From Pseudomonadota bacterium (GTDB taxonomy: Bacteria; Pseudomonadota; Alphaproteobacteria; Rhizobiales; Xanthobacteraceae): a DNA stretch of 62,941 nucleotides. Where the stretch lies: assembly GCA_018971625.1 (NCBI GenBank), contig JAGXAJ010000016.1, positions 1-62,941 of the forward strand. The letters run 5' to 3'. The stretch's first letter is position 1. Each line of letters opens with the position of its first letter. The translations under genes and the position numbers were made by a program. The notes under the pieces were generated by a model that searched no databases, was not told the DNA's origin, and saw only the letters and a list, made by a program, of their open reading frames with translations. Shown piece by piece: positions 17,913 through 26,686 of the stretch.

Positions 17913-18563
17913 TCAGCCGATCGTCAAGTGATCGTCAACCGACTGAACGCCGGCGACCGACCACGCAGCGTTTTCGACTACCTCCAGTTCGTCCCAGCAG
18001 CCAACGTTGCCCTCAAGCTTGACCCTGTTTCCATCCAGCACGTTAACGCGGATTGTATTCGCCTCGACTTGCGCACGTCGCTCTAACGCACTTTCAATCT
18101 TCCTCTTGATGTCAGACGCGACGACAGTAGGCCTGAGCGAAATATTGTTGATTACACCGGTAACACCCGACAGCTTGCGAACGGCATCTTCTGCGGCCTT
18201 CTTTTGGTATTGCCAGTTGACTTGCCCGTTGAGTGTGATGAGTCCCTTCTGGACGGTCACTTGGACGTTGTCCTGGGGTATTCTCGTATCCCATTCAATG
18301 ACATTGAGCGCCCGCTTCGCGATTTCGTCATCGGATGTCTTTTTGTCGCTTGGATAGCGAACTTCGATTTCTTGTGCGAGCGCCCGGACGCCTTTGACCC
18401 GGCGAGCCGCCTGCTCGGCGGCAAGTTTCTCCGCGTAGCTGGATACGTGCCCGTTCAATGTGACGACAGCGTTATTGACCGCGACGCCAATATTCGCGGC
18501 CTCAATCCTGGGATCGAAATCGAGCTCATCGAGAACCCTTTGCTGCAATTCCTTGTCGCTCAT
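17913..18563 (-). CDS. Triple BON-domain protein (second copy)
   Basis: 216 aa from ATG at 18563; an upstream ATG at 18632 lies inside the operator and is rejected. Three BON repeats with VVTLNGHVSSYAEKLAAEQA, GLITLNGQVNWQYQKKAAED and RVKLEGNVGCWDELEVVE. Clearly paralogous to 8101-8754 over its full length, with the same order of repeats. No signal peptide. Predicted stress-induced, with membrane- or ligand-binding function unproven. FixK operator 55 nt upstream. Confidence 0.9.
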   Translation of the reverse strand: MSDKELQQRVLDELDFDPRIEAANIGVAVNNAVVTLNGHVSSYAEKLAAEQAARRVKGVRALAQEIEVRYPSDKKTSDDEIAKRALNVIEWDTRIPQDNVQVTVQKGLITLNGQVNWQYQKKAAEDAVRKLSGVTGVINNISLRPTVVASDIKRKIESALERRAQVEANTIRVNVLDGNRVKLEGNVGCWDELEVVENAAWSVAGVQSVDDHLTIG

Positions 18564-18618
18564 GGCAGATCTCCATCGTTCAAGGCCAGAATTGATGGCT
18601 CTCCGACATCTCCCGACA

Positions 18619-18632
18619 TTGATATTGATCAA
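18619..18632. promoter_or_regulatory. FixK/FNR-type operator upstream of BON gene
   Basis: TTGATATTGATCAA, perfect TTGA-N6-TCAA, 55 nt before the ATG at 18563. Confidence 0.87.
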
Positions 18633-18663
18633 GAAAGTGACAAGCGTTGACCAGCGTGATTCT

Positions 18664-19323
18664 CTAGCTGCGTACCGGTCTAGGCCATCTGCAAATACAT
18701 TCGGCTACGCGAGCACCTTTCATGGCGGCGGGGCTGGAAGATGGAGAAGACGACCCTCTCTCCGGTTTCGAATAGTTGCGCAAATCACGAACCGCTGTTC
18801 GCCAAAGCTTCGACCCTCTTCCGCCGAAGCGCAATACATATCCCGGATGATAGGTAACCCGGACGGGTATGCCATTAAGCCAGAACACTTGCTTGCGAGC
18901 GCGATCAATCGTCGTCGAAATACCAAACAGAGACGCCGCAGACGTTCCCAGCGCAATGATGAGCTTGGGCCGAACGCAAGCGATGTCGGCAAGCACGATA
19001 GGCCCGTAAGCCCGAAGCTCCTTATTGGTTGGTTTCCGATTGCGTAGTCCGCGCGTCGTTGACCGTTTAATCGGGCGGAAAGGAAGCGCGTTGGCGAGAC
19101 GGATTTGCGCTTCGTTCATGCCAGCTTCGCGCATCATCTCCCGCAATGCTGTCCCCGCGGGACCGACGAACGGTCGGCCAGATTCCGCTTCCTCGCGACC
19201 GGGAGCTTCACCGACGAGATAAACGCGCGGCGCCCGGCTACCTTCTCCGATGACAGCCCTCGCATCGAATCGGCGCGGATCGGGAGACCGAAGTTGAATT
19301 TGACTTCCTCGCGACCGGTGCAT
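18664..19323 (-). CDS. Uracil-DNA glycosylase superfamily protein
   Basis: 219 aa from ATG at 19323. Motif A GEAPGREEAESGRPFVGPAG (38-57) and a motif B TYHPGYVLR define the family 4/5/UdgX-type fold that excises uracil or other damaged bases from DNA. The four Fe-S cysteines typical of family 4 are missing: the N-terminal CxxC is absent and only scattered Cys remain. It also has an insert RSTTRGLRNRKPT between the motifs. A role in DNA repair during dormancy is inferred. A FixK-like site with one mismatch is 60 nt upstream. Confidence 0.85.
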   Translation of the reverse strand: MHRSRGSQIQLRSPDPRRFDARAVIGEGSRAPRVYLVGEAPGREEAESGRPFVGPAGTALREMMREAGMNEAQIRLANALPFRPIKRSTTRGLRNRKPTNKELRAYGPIVLADIACVRPKLIIALGTSAASLFGISTTIDRARKQVFWLNGIPVRVTYHPGYVLRFGGRGSKLWRTAVRDLRNYSKPERGSSSPSSSPAAMKGARVAECICRWPRPVRS

Positions 19324-19383
19324 GATATCTCCAGTGTCAAGTCGGCTATTCACCAAACAAGCGCCGCAGAAAATTGGTAGGGT

Positions 19384-19397
19384 TTGATCGATATCAG
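19384..19397. promoter_or_regulatory. Degenerate FixK-type site upstream of UDG
   Basis: TTGATCGATATCAG, one mismatch to TTGA-N6-TCAA, 60 nt before the UDG start at 19323. The spacing matches the perfect sites. Confidence 0.5.
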
Positions 19398-19457
19398 CCG
19401 GCCGCGGAGGCGCAGCCCCCAATTCTCGGCAAGCCACAACAGACGTCGGCAAGAACT

Positions 19458-19471
19458 TTGATGTAGATCAA
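19458..19471. promoter_or_regulatory. FixK/FNR-type operator upstream of Usp
   Basis: TTGATGTAGATCAA, perfect TTGA-N6-TCAA, 49 nt before the Usp ATG at 19521. Confidence 0.87.
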
Positions 19472-19520
19472 ATGCTCCTCTGCAACGTGGTCCTGATGTT
19501 CAAGTGAGACAGGAAGCATC

Positions 19521-20342
19521 ATGTCCTATGCAACGTTGCTCGTTTACGTCAATGCCGATCATTCTTCGAAAGTACTCGTCGGCGTCGCGGCGAACCTCGC
19601 GGAGCGATTCTCGGCAAAGCTGATCGGGTTATCCGCTCTTGCGACTGCGCCGCCTGTTGTGGCCGAGGGAGTGGTGATCGTCGACTATCCGACGGAGCTG
19701 GAACTTGCGCAGATGAGGAAGAGCCTCGCCGAGGCTGGAGATAGATTCCATGCTGCCGCGGGAATGGTACGCGAAAAAGAGTGGCGATCAGCGCTCGAAA
19801 TTCCCACAGATACCCTGATCCGTGAAGCACGATGCGCCGATTTGATTGTCATCGAGAAGGGCGGTCGCTCGATAAATTTCCATAGGGCGCTCGATCCTGG
19901 AACGGCAATTGTGGGAGCCGGGCGCCCCTTTCTCGTGGTGCCTGCCGGAGTGAAAGGCCTTTTAGCGGAACACATACTAATCGGATGGAAGGACACACGC
20001 GAAGCACGCCGCGCGATCCGTGACGCGCTGCCATTCTTGCACCAGGCGAAGCGGGTTACGGTCATGGAAATCTACGAAGGCGATGAGGAGGAGGGCGCGC
20101 GCCAGCAACTCGATGACGTTGTGCTGTATCTGGGGCGACACAAAGTGAGAGCCGAAGCTCGGGCCGAAAAGAGGCTGATGGGTTCGGGCGCCGATCAGAT
20201 CACGGGATTCGCGGAAGACGAGGGAGCTGACCTGCTTGTGACCGGAGGATATGGCCACAGTCGACTCAACGAATGGGTTTTCGGTGGAATGACCCATGAT
20301 CTGCTCGCTTCAAGCCCAATCTGCTGCCTGATGTCTCATTGA
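19521..20342 (+). CDS. Universal stress protein, tandem Usp domains
   Basis: 273 aa. The N-terminal Usp half (MSYATLLVYVNADHSSKVLV) is degenerate. The C-terminal half ends with TGGYGHSRLNEWVFGGMT, the complete G-x2-G-x9-G-T nucleotide-binding motif. It shares length and overall sequence pattern with the Usp at 25816-26637 (IGWKDTREARRAI and ALPFL occur in both), so the two are paralogues. Cytoplasmic. Usp proteins bind ATP or AMP and modulate survival in stasis or hypoxia. Monocistronic behind its own FixK site. Confidence 0.92.
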   Translation: MSYATLLVYVNADHSSKVLVGVAANLAERFSAKLIGLSALATAPPVVAEGVVIVDYPTELELAQMRKSLAEAGDRFHAAAGMVREKEWRSALEIPTDTLIREARCADLIVIEKGGRSINFHRALDPGTAIVGAGRPFLVVPAGVKGLLAEHILIGWKDTREARRAIRDALPFLHQAKRVTVMEIYEGDEEEGARQQLDDVVLYLGRHKVRAEARAEKRLMGSGADQITGFAEDEGADLLVTGGYGHSRLNEWVFGGMTHDLLASSPICCLMSH

Positions 20343-20405
20343 AGGCTCTTTAGACACGCTTTAGCCAGATAGACGCGTAACTCGCGCTATCGGCTCGACA
20401 CACTG

Positions 20406-21545
20406 TTAAGTCTTCTGCGTGCTGGGCTGGATTCCGAATTCCTGGAGCGTGGCCAAGAAAGTTATGACGTCTTCCCGACTCAGCATTCCGACGACATGCT
20501 GAGCCTGGACGACCGGCATCTGGTTTACTCCGTTCCGGTCCATATTCTGGAGCGCGGACCACAGCTCCGCGTCTTGATCGATACATTTCAACTGCTGGTA
20601 CGGAAGCATAACCTCACCGGCACGTGTTGTCGCCCATTCTTGACGCGGCACCTCTTTGACTCGATGCAAGGTTATCAAACCGACAGTCCGATCTCCGCGG
20701 TTCACGAGGAAGCTACGTTGTCCGCAGCCAAGGATCTGTTCGTCGACCAATTGTTGGAGCGTCAGATCGTCGGGGACAATGGCGTAACGCGTACTCATGG
20801 CCTGCTTAACGCGATGGCCGATCAGCAGGCCCCGAAGCGTAACCTGCTGAATCTGGACCGAAGCGGCATTGTCGAGGAACCAGCCGATCAGCGCAATCCA
20901 AAGTCCGCCGCCAAGATTGCCGCTGAACATCTGGAGGGTCCCTGCAAAAATGAGCAGAAAAGCGAAAAACCGGCCGACGCTTGCTGCGACGACCGTCGAT
21001 CGGTTCATGTTTCCCGTGGCGGCCCACACGATGGCTCGCAACACCCGACCACCATCGAGCGGATAGCCGGGTATCAGGTTGAACAGCACCAAGGCGAGAT
21101 TGATGTAGGCCAGATATTTGGTCAGACCCAGGAGCGGCTCCAGGCCGGAAACGGCTGCTTGTACCGTGTAGAAAGAGACCGCGAGCACAAGATTCACAAG
21201 CGGGCCCGCGATCGCAATCAAGAGTTCGGCGACTGCGCTGGGCGGCTCTCCTTCGATCTGTGCGATCCCTCCGAAGAGGAAAAGCGTGATGCTGCGCACC
21301 GGAATCTTGTACCACAACGCTATGACCGAGTGCCCGAGTTCATGGAGCAGTACGCTCACAAAGAGCAAGATGGCCGTCACGGCCCCCGTCAGCCAGTAGA
21401 GCAAGGGCGACCAATTCTTGAATTCGTCGGGATAATAGCTATCCGCAAGCATCCAAGTGAGCAGGGCGAAAATCACAAACCAGGAATAGTCCAGACCAAT
21501 CTGAATCCCGAAGAGTTTGCCTAGAGGGATGTTACTTTTGGTCAT
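20406..21545 (-). CDS. Site-2 protease (M50) with CBS domains
   Basis: 379 aa. Zinc site HELGH at residues 68-72 inside a membrane helix, and the second metal motif LDGG at 163-166 (FNLIPGYPLDGGRVLRAI). About six membrane segments lie in the first 235 residues. Two CBS repeats (about 250-375; QMPVVQAQHVVGMLSREDVI) follow in the cytoplasm. This is the SpoIVFB/Rip class of intramembrane metalloproteases whose activity is gated by nucleotide-binding CBS domains. The substrate is unknown; anti-sigma factors are typical. FixK operator 69 nt upstream. Confidence 0.93.
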   Translation of the reverse strand: MTKSNIPLGKLFGIQIGLDYSWFVIFALLTWMLADSYYPDEFKNWSPLLYWLTGAVTAILLFVSVLLHELGHSVIALWYKIPVRSITLFLFGGIAQIEGEPPSAVAELLIAIAGPLVNLVLAVSFYTVQAAVSGLEPLLGLTKYLAYINLALVLFNLIPGYPLDGGRVLRAIVWAATGNMNRSTVVAASVGRFFAFLLIFAGTLQMFSGNLGGGLWIALIGWFLDNAASVQIQQVTLRGLLIGHRVKQAMSTRYAIVPDDLTLQQLVDEQILGCGQRSFLVNRGDRTVGLITLHRVKEVPRQEWATTRAGEVMLPYQQLKCIDQDAELWSALQNMDRNGVNQMPVVQAQHVVGMLSREDVITFLATLQEFGIQPSTQKT

Positions 21546-21614
21546 GAAGGGACTTTCTCGCCGTGAGCAACGCCAGTTCGGTTAGCAGTACTGATCCTGG
21601 TCCTGTGCCCAACG

Positions 21615-21628
21615 TTGATCCATGTCAA
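21615..21628. promoter_or_regulatory. FixK/FNR-type operator upstream of S2P
   Basis: TTGATCCATGTCAA, perfect TTGA-N6-TCAA, 69 nt before the S2P start at 21545. It is also about 200 nt before the divergent ABC transporter gene. Confidence 0.82.
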
Positions 21629-21829
21629 CTTGGTTTGAGAAATCCGAGCTTTAATAACTTGAAGGCCATTTGTTTGACGGCCGTCTGCAGGCAAGCCGCT
21701 GCGGCATCGTGCCAATCTGCGAAACCGCGGGAACGGCTGCGACAAGACCTTTCAGGTGATTCACAAGAGCACGTCCCATGTCCTTGACAGCTTCGAATCT
21801 GCGATTGTTGGGAGGCGCGAAAGAACGAC

Positions 21830-22663
21830 ATGTCGGAGCAAGGGCAGAGCACAGTAAGGGACGGGGTTGTTGTCGAGACCAAAGCCTTGACGCGGAAGTT
21901 CGGTAACTTTGCCGCGGTAGATGATGTTTCGCTTCGGGTGAAGCAGGGCGAGATCTTCGGCCTGATCGGTCCGAACGGAGCGGGCAAAAGCACTCTCATC
22001 AAGATGTTGACAACCTTGCTGCCGTCGACGTCGGGTTCAGCAACAATTGCCGGCTTTGACGTCATTCTTCAGCCGGCCGAAGTGCGCCGCCACATTGGCT
22101 ATGTCCCGCAACTCCTCTCGGCGGACGGCTCGCTCACAGGCTTCGAGAACCTGTTGTTGTCGGCGAGGCTCTATGGGATTCCACGCCGGGAGCGCCGCGA
22201 GCGTATCGAGCGTGCGCTCGCGCGGATGGGCCTTGCTGAAGTCGCGCATCATCTCGCGGGCCAGTATTCGGGGGGCATGCTTCGCCGCCTCGAGATTGCG
22301 CAAAGCCTGTTGCATCGACCGGCGGTTCTCTTCCTCGATGAGCCGACGGTGGGGCTTGATCCGGCAGCGCGTGAAACGGTCTGGCAGCGAGTGCTTGAAT
22401 TGCGGGATCGCTTTCGGCGCACCATGATCGTGACGTCGCATCACCTTGAAGAGATCAACGAGTTTTGTGATCGGATCGCTATGATTGATCGCGGTCGCAT
22501 CGCTGCCACCGGGACTCCCGTCGAGCTGAAGTCGCGCGTCGGACCTGACGCCACCCTTGATGACGTCTTCATGCGGTTAACCACTGCGACAAGCGAAACG
22601 GAGGCAGAAGGAAGCTATGGCGCAGTCAGACGTAACAGGCAGGCCGAACGCAGACACGGTTGA
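21830..22663 (+). CDS. ABC transporter ATPase (DrrA/NodI type)
   Basis: 277 aa. Walker A GPNGAGKST (47-55), signature YSGGMLRRLEIAQ, Walker B AVLFLDEPTVGLDP and switch region TSHHLEEINEFCDRIAMID. The sequence fits the daunorubicin/NodI-type ABC-2 exporter ATPases. It powers the permease encoded next, whose ATG lies 47 nt inside this gene. The substrate (lipid, polysaccharide or drug) cannot be told. Upstream sequence has no perfect FixK site closer than 21615. Confidence 0.92.
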   Translation: MSEQGQSTVRDGVVVETKALTRKFGNFAAVDDVSLRVKQGEIFGLIGPNGAGKSTLIKMLTTLLPSTSGSATIAGFDVILQPAEVRRHIGYVPQLLSADGSLTGFENLLLSARLYGIPRRERRERIERALARMGLAEVAHHLAGQYSGGMLRRLEIAQSLLHRPAVLFLDEPTVGLDPAARETVWQRVLELRDRFRRTMIVTSHHLEEINEFCDRIAMIDRGRIAATGTPVELKSRVGPDATLDDVFMRLTTATSETEAEGSYGAVRRNRQAERRHG

Positions 22664-23441
22664 AGCCTCTACGGACAATTATTTGACGCAAGTCTTCGCC
22701 GTTGCCGCAGCGGAGGTTCAGAAACTTTATCATGATCCGATAGAACTGCTGACCCGTGCAGTGCAGCCGGTCTTGTGGCTGATGCTGTTCGGTGAGGTCA
22801 TGGCGCGCGTTCGTGGGGTCGCCCCGGGTGGCATCCCCTATCTCGATTTCCTCGCCGCCGGTATTCTTGCCCAAAGCGCGCTCTTTGTGGCGATTTTCTA
22901 CGGCATTTCAGCCATTTGGGAACGCGACCTCGGTATCTTGCAACGCTATCTCGTCAGCCCGGCCCCACGGTCGGCGCTCGTTGCCGGCAAGGCGATGTCG
23001 GCGGGCGTCCGGGGGCTGTCGCAGACATTTATCGTATACCTGCTTGCGCTTCTGCTCGGCGTTGGAGTGAGCCTTGATCCCTTCCACATATCGGGAGTCG
23101 TAGCGGTCATCATCCTGGGCTCGGCGCTATTCTCGACGCTTTCGCTGATCATCGCTTGCATCGTGAAGACGCGTGAGCGATTCATGGGCATCGGTCAGGT
23201 AATCACGATGCCGATCTTCTTCGCCAGCAATGCAATCTACCCGCTATCGCTTATGCCGAACTGGCTGAGGGGCGTTTCCCATATCAATCCGCTCACCTAC
23301 GAGGTCGACGCCTTGCGCGCCTTGATGCTGGCGAATGTCGAATCGGAGTACGGCTTGATATTCGATACCAGCGTGTTAGCGGGAGTGACGATCCTGCTTG
23401 TCGCGATCGCGTCGAAAATGTATGCGCGCATGGCTTACTGA
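22617..23441 (+). CDS. ABC-2 type permease
   Basis: 274 aa with six predicted membrane helices. A cytoplasmic N-terminal stretch leads to DPIELLTRAVQPVLWLMLFG, and the ABC-2 signature region is RYLVSPAPRSALVAGKAMSA with FASNAIYPLSLMPNWLRGV near the end. Family of NodJ/DrrB permeases, inner membrane. It forms an exporter with the preceding ATPase; the 47-nt overlap indicates coupled translation. Confidence 0.92.
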   Translation: MAQSDVTGRPNADTVEASTDNYLTQVFAVAAAEVQKLYHDPIELLTRAVQPVLWLMLFGEVMARVRGVAPGGIPYLDFLAAGILAQSALFVAIFYGISAIWERDLGILQRYLVSPAPRSALVAGKAMSAGVRGLSQTFIVYLLALLLGVGVSLDPFHISGVVAVIILGSALFSTLSLIIACIVKTRERFMGIGQVITMPIFFASNAIYPLSLMPNWLRGVSHINPLTYEVDALRALMLANVESEYGLIFDTSVLAGVTILLVAIASKMYARMAY

Positions 23442-23517
23442 ACGGATATCGCGCTCGCGCTGGCTGCCCGCGGTGACGCGTCAGCGAAGGAAAGTGTGCC
23501 TTCAGCGCTCTGGCTTC

Positions 23518-23856
23518 CTAGAGCGCCCTATCGTTTACTCTCTTGCGCATTTGGTCGCTGAAGCCCTCTATGAGCCGCAGAATGTCCTCAAAATTTGCAA
23601 GCATTCTCTCGGCTTGCACTCGATCGCTTGAGCCGGCGGCAAAGCATTCTCGCAAGCGCGTCAAATGGCTCACGCGATCTCGACATGCTGTGGCCCGGCT
23701 TTCAGCAAACTCAAGCTGCTCTAAATCGTGGCTCAGTTTGTTCTCTTCTTCGATCAAGAGTTTGCCGATCATCGAATTGCCATTGGACGGGATTTCATCC
23801 TTGTTCAGCAGTTCGAGATAGTGGTCAATGTTTGCACGCGCTATGTAATTATTCAT
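23518..23856 (-). CDS. Small alpha-helical protein (YxxLL-KLLxEEExKL family)
   Basis: 112 aa, charged and predicted all-helical. It begins [20 protein letters not shown] and has [20 protein letters not shown], then a second helix pair ending with [14 protein letters not shown]. The core 'NI.HY..LL...KLL.EEE.KL' also occurs in the proteins at 50887-51051, 51076-51412 and the N-terminus of 43579-44201. The start overlaps the stop of the upstream phosphoketolase reading frame (ATGA), so it is translationally coupled. No function is known to me; a dimerisation or docking module is possible. Confidence 0.75.
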   Translation of the reverse strand: MNNYIARANIDHYLELLNKDEIPSNGNSMIGKLLIEEENKLSHDLEQLEFAESRATACRDRVSHLTRLRECFAAGSSDRVQAERMLANFEDILRLIEGFSDQMRKRVNDRAL

Positions 23857-24449
23857 CGCGCTCCTCCCTCGCTACTCATCGCGCCGGTGGCACAAATTAT
23901 CATTGGATCGAGGAATTTAGATAGGAAAAACAGTCGCACCTGACTGACCGGACGCTTGTGACCGAGACTGCCACAATTGTGGTCAGGTTGACCTCGCGCA
24001 TCCGCGCAGTTCTTGATCAGCGCATCGCGGTATTGCTGTTTGACGTGGGCGGCCGCAACGGCGAGCCCCGGCACGCGCTCGATCGCTTCGATGGCGAGAT
24101 GAAAACGGTCGAGCTGGTTCAACACCGTCATGTCGAACGGTGTCGTCGTCGTGCCCTCTTCGGCATAGCTGTGCATATGCACGTTGGCGTGATTGGCCCG
24201 GTTATAGGTCGGGCGATGGATCAGATAGGGATAACCGTGATAGGCGAAGACCACCGGCTTGTCGCGGGTGAACAGGCTGTCGAAATCGTGGTCGGACAGG
24301 CCATGCGGATGCTGTTCTTTCGGTTGCAGCGTCATCAGATCGACCACGTTGACCACGCGAATTCTCAGATCCGGCAGCGCGTTGCGCAGCAGGTCAACGG
24401 CGGCAAGCGTCTCAAGCGTCGGAACATCTCCGGCGCAGGCCATGACCAC
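23853..24449 (-). pseudogene. C-terminal fragment of phosphoketolase
   Basis: About 150 residues match the C-terminal domain of xylulose-5-phosphate/fructose-6-phosphate phosphoketolase: [58 protein letters not shown] and [20 protein letters not shown]. The thiamine-binding N-terminal three quarters are missing: at 24450 the sequence switches to a plus-strand gene. The frame runs on past the usual C-terminus ([10 protein letters not shown] onward) into a non-homologous tail coupled to the next gene. The intact enzyme would make acetyl phosphate from sugar phosphates, useful in low-oxygen energy metabolism. Confidence 0.88.
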
Positions 24450-24551
24450 ATGGGGCTCGGCGTTACACGTCGGAGTCGAAGGAGGCCATCGAGCCTTATC
24501 CGGAGATCCTCAAGCCCTGCATGAGAGCCGCGCGTTGTCGAGGTCCGGGCC

Positions 24552-25677
24552 ATGAAGAAAGGCAGCGTCGAGCCAATCCATAGCGAGGCCGATGACAAAG
24601 CCATCGCGCTGATAGATTCAATAGCCACGCAGGTGCGCACCGACATCGACGCGCCGGGAAGCTGCCTGATATCAAGTTTCCGGTCCGCGCGCTTGACAAC
24701 GTGACGTATGACAAGGCGACGGGCTACCTCGAACTGGGCAAGGCCGAGAAGGATCGAACGCTCACGGTGACGACCGCAAAGTCCTTTGCGCAGACCCTGC
24801 GGTTGATGGCGACGTCGCGTGCCATGGTCGAACATGATGACTTCGCGACCAAGCGCGAGGTCTACTATATCAGCAAAAACTGGGGTGACTGTCGGTTCGA
24901 CGAGCAGGCCGAATCTGATGCAACCATGGACGACATCGAGGCCATGGCATCGATACACGGCTTGTCGCGCGAGCAACTGCGCTTCTATCCGGAGGCCCAT
25001 GGCGGATCGGTCGCCGGCCGTTTGACCGTCATCGACAGAAATCCCGCAACCGGCGCTGCCATCGAGATTGACTGCGCCAATCTCGGCAGCGGCGCCTACA
25101 CGATCCCTCACTCGGTCGAGCACCTGAGCTTTCGCATCGTGCTCGCCATCGAAACAGGCGGCATGTTCCAGCGTCTGAACAACCACAGGTTCTGGGAAAC
25201 GGAGCGTTGCATCATTGTCGAGATGGGTGGCGTGCCGACGCGCGCAACGCGCCGCTTCATTCGTGTGCTGTCCGATGTACAAAAACTGCCGGTTTATCGT
25301 TTTGTCGACTGCGACCCCTACGGTTTCACCAATATTTATCGCACGCTGAAAGCTGGTTCCGGCAACGCGGCCCACCTAAACCGCTTCCTTTGTGTGCCAC
25401 AGGCGCGTTTCCTCGGTGTCACGCCGCAGGATATCGTCGATTTCGGGCTTGAAGATGCGCTCATCCGTTGTCGCCCACCGATATCAAGCGCGCGCAGGAT
25501 GCTCTCAATAACGATCCATTCATCATGGCTCATCCGGAGTGGATCGCAGCGATCAGGCAACTGCTCGCGATGGGCGTACGCGCGGAGCAGCAGGCGCTCG
25601 CCAAATGGGGCCTCAACTATGTGACCAGCGAATACCTGCCGAAGAAGCTTGCTCACACGAGCGGGTTCTTGCCGTAG
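24552..25677 (+). pseudogene. DNA topoisomerase VI subunit A (frameshifted)
   Basis: About 375 residues over three frames. The 5Y-CAP domain has FATKREVYYISKNWGDCRFD with the active-site Tyr and EQAESDATMDDIEAM. The Toprim domain has VLAIETGGMFQRLNNHRFW and RFVDCDPYGFTNIYRTLKAG with its acidic metal ligands. The C-terminus is SEYLPKKLAHTSGFLP. Type IIB topoisomerase subunit A (Spo11-like) is mainly archaeal and plant, and sporadic in bacteria. One-base shifts near 24650 and 25465 break it. The bases before it (24450-24551) may be the tail of top6B, cut off at the junction with the phosphoketolase fragment. Confidence 0.9.
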
Positions 25678-25705
25678 CTTTCCAGACCGTTCGGAATACC
25701 GGTGG

Positions 25706-25719
25706 TTGATACAGGTCAA
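25706..25719. promoter_or_regulatory. FixK/FNR-type operator upstream of Usp
   Basis: TTGATACAGGTCAA, perfect TTGA-N6-TCAA, 96 nt before the Usp ATG at 25816. An in-frame GTG/ATG inside the site region is not used as start for that reason. Confidence 0.82.
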
Positions 25720-25815
25720 CCCAGGCAATCCGAAGATATGGCAGCAGGATCCGTACCAATTGATCCTATGTGCGTGGATGGAAGATACAGTTTGACAGAA
25801 GTTGGAGACGCGCAG

Positions 25816-26637
25816 ATGACGATTCGAACGGTTATGGTCTACGTTGATGCCGCCCAGCAGGCAGAAGAACAGGTGCGGGTCGCCCGAGATGTGGCGAACA
25901 GGTTTGGCGCATCAATCATCGGCGTGTCGGCGCTTGCGATTCCGCCGCCTGTCGTCGCGGAAGAAGTTGTCATTCAGGCGACCACCGCGGACGATGTGAA
26001 GCGCATGAAGGCCACGTTGGTAGAGAAGGAAGATTGGTTCCGAAAAGTCGTTGGCATGCCCAAGGAAAGGACCGAATGGCGTTGGGATATTGCGGGTCCC
26101 ACGATGTTCCTGATCAACGAGGCAAGGGCCGCCGACCTGATTGTGATGAAGGGGTGGCACAGGGGTGCCGATGAGTTTCGCTTTGTCGATCCGGCTGAAG
26201 CAATTTTGCGGCTGGGCCGTCCCGCCATTGTGGTTCCCGAGCATGTGTCGGAACTGAAGGCCGATCGCGTAGTCATCGGCTGGAAGGACACGCGGGAGGC
26301 CCGCATTGCCGTTCTTCAAGCACTGCCGTTTCTTGCCAGGGCTTCCGAGGTAACCATCGTCGAACTTTGTCTCTCGGATGAACAAGACTCGGCGCGCCGA
26401 CGCGTCGAGGACGTGGCTAGGTATTTGTCGTTGCGGGGGGCAAAATGTCACACCGATGTTCGAGTGCACACAGCCAGTGCCGATGCGGACCATCTGGTGC
26501 GCCTTGCGAAGGCAGCGGACGCCGATTTAATCGTAACAGGCGCCTACGGGCACAGCCGACTGGGTGAGTGGATATTTGGCGGCATGACACGCGGTCTGTT
26601 AAAGGATGCGCCATGTTGTCTGATGATGTCGCATTGA
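25816..26637 (+). CDS. Universal stress protein, tandem Usp domains (second copy)
   Basis: 273 aa from ATG at 25816 with GGAG 9 nt upstream. An earlier in-frame start would place the FixK site inside the gene. The C-terminal domain carries TGAYGHSRLGEWIFGGMT, the full ATP-binding motif. It shares VIGWKDTREARIAVLQALPF with the Usp at 19521 and has the same length; the two arose by duplication. The N-terminal half retains the fold but not the nucleotide motif. Confidence 0.92.
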   Translation: MTIRTVMVYVDAAQQAEEQVRVARDVANRFGASIIGVSALAIPPPVVAEEVVIQATTADDVKRMKATLVEKEDWFRKVVGMPKERTEWRWDIAGPTMFLINEARAADLIVMKGWHRGADEFRFVDPAEAILRLGRPAIVVPEHVSELKADRVVIGWKDTREARIAVLQALPFLARASEVTIVELCLSDEQDSARRRVEDVARYLSLRGAKCHTDVRVHTASADADHLVRLAKAADADLIVTGAYGHSRLGEWIFGGMTRGLLKDAPCCLMMSH

Positions 26638-26686
26638 TAAGAGCTCAGAGCTGCGCCGTCTGGTTAGGGCAGCAGGGGCGGCGCCT

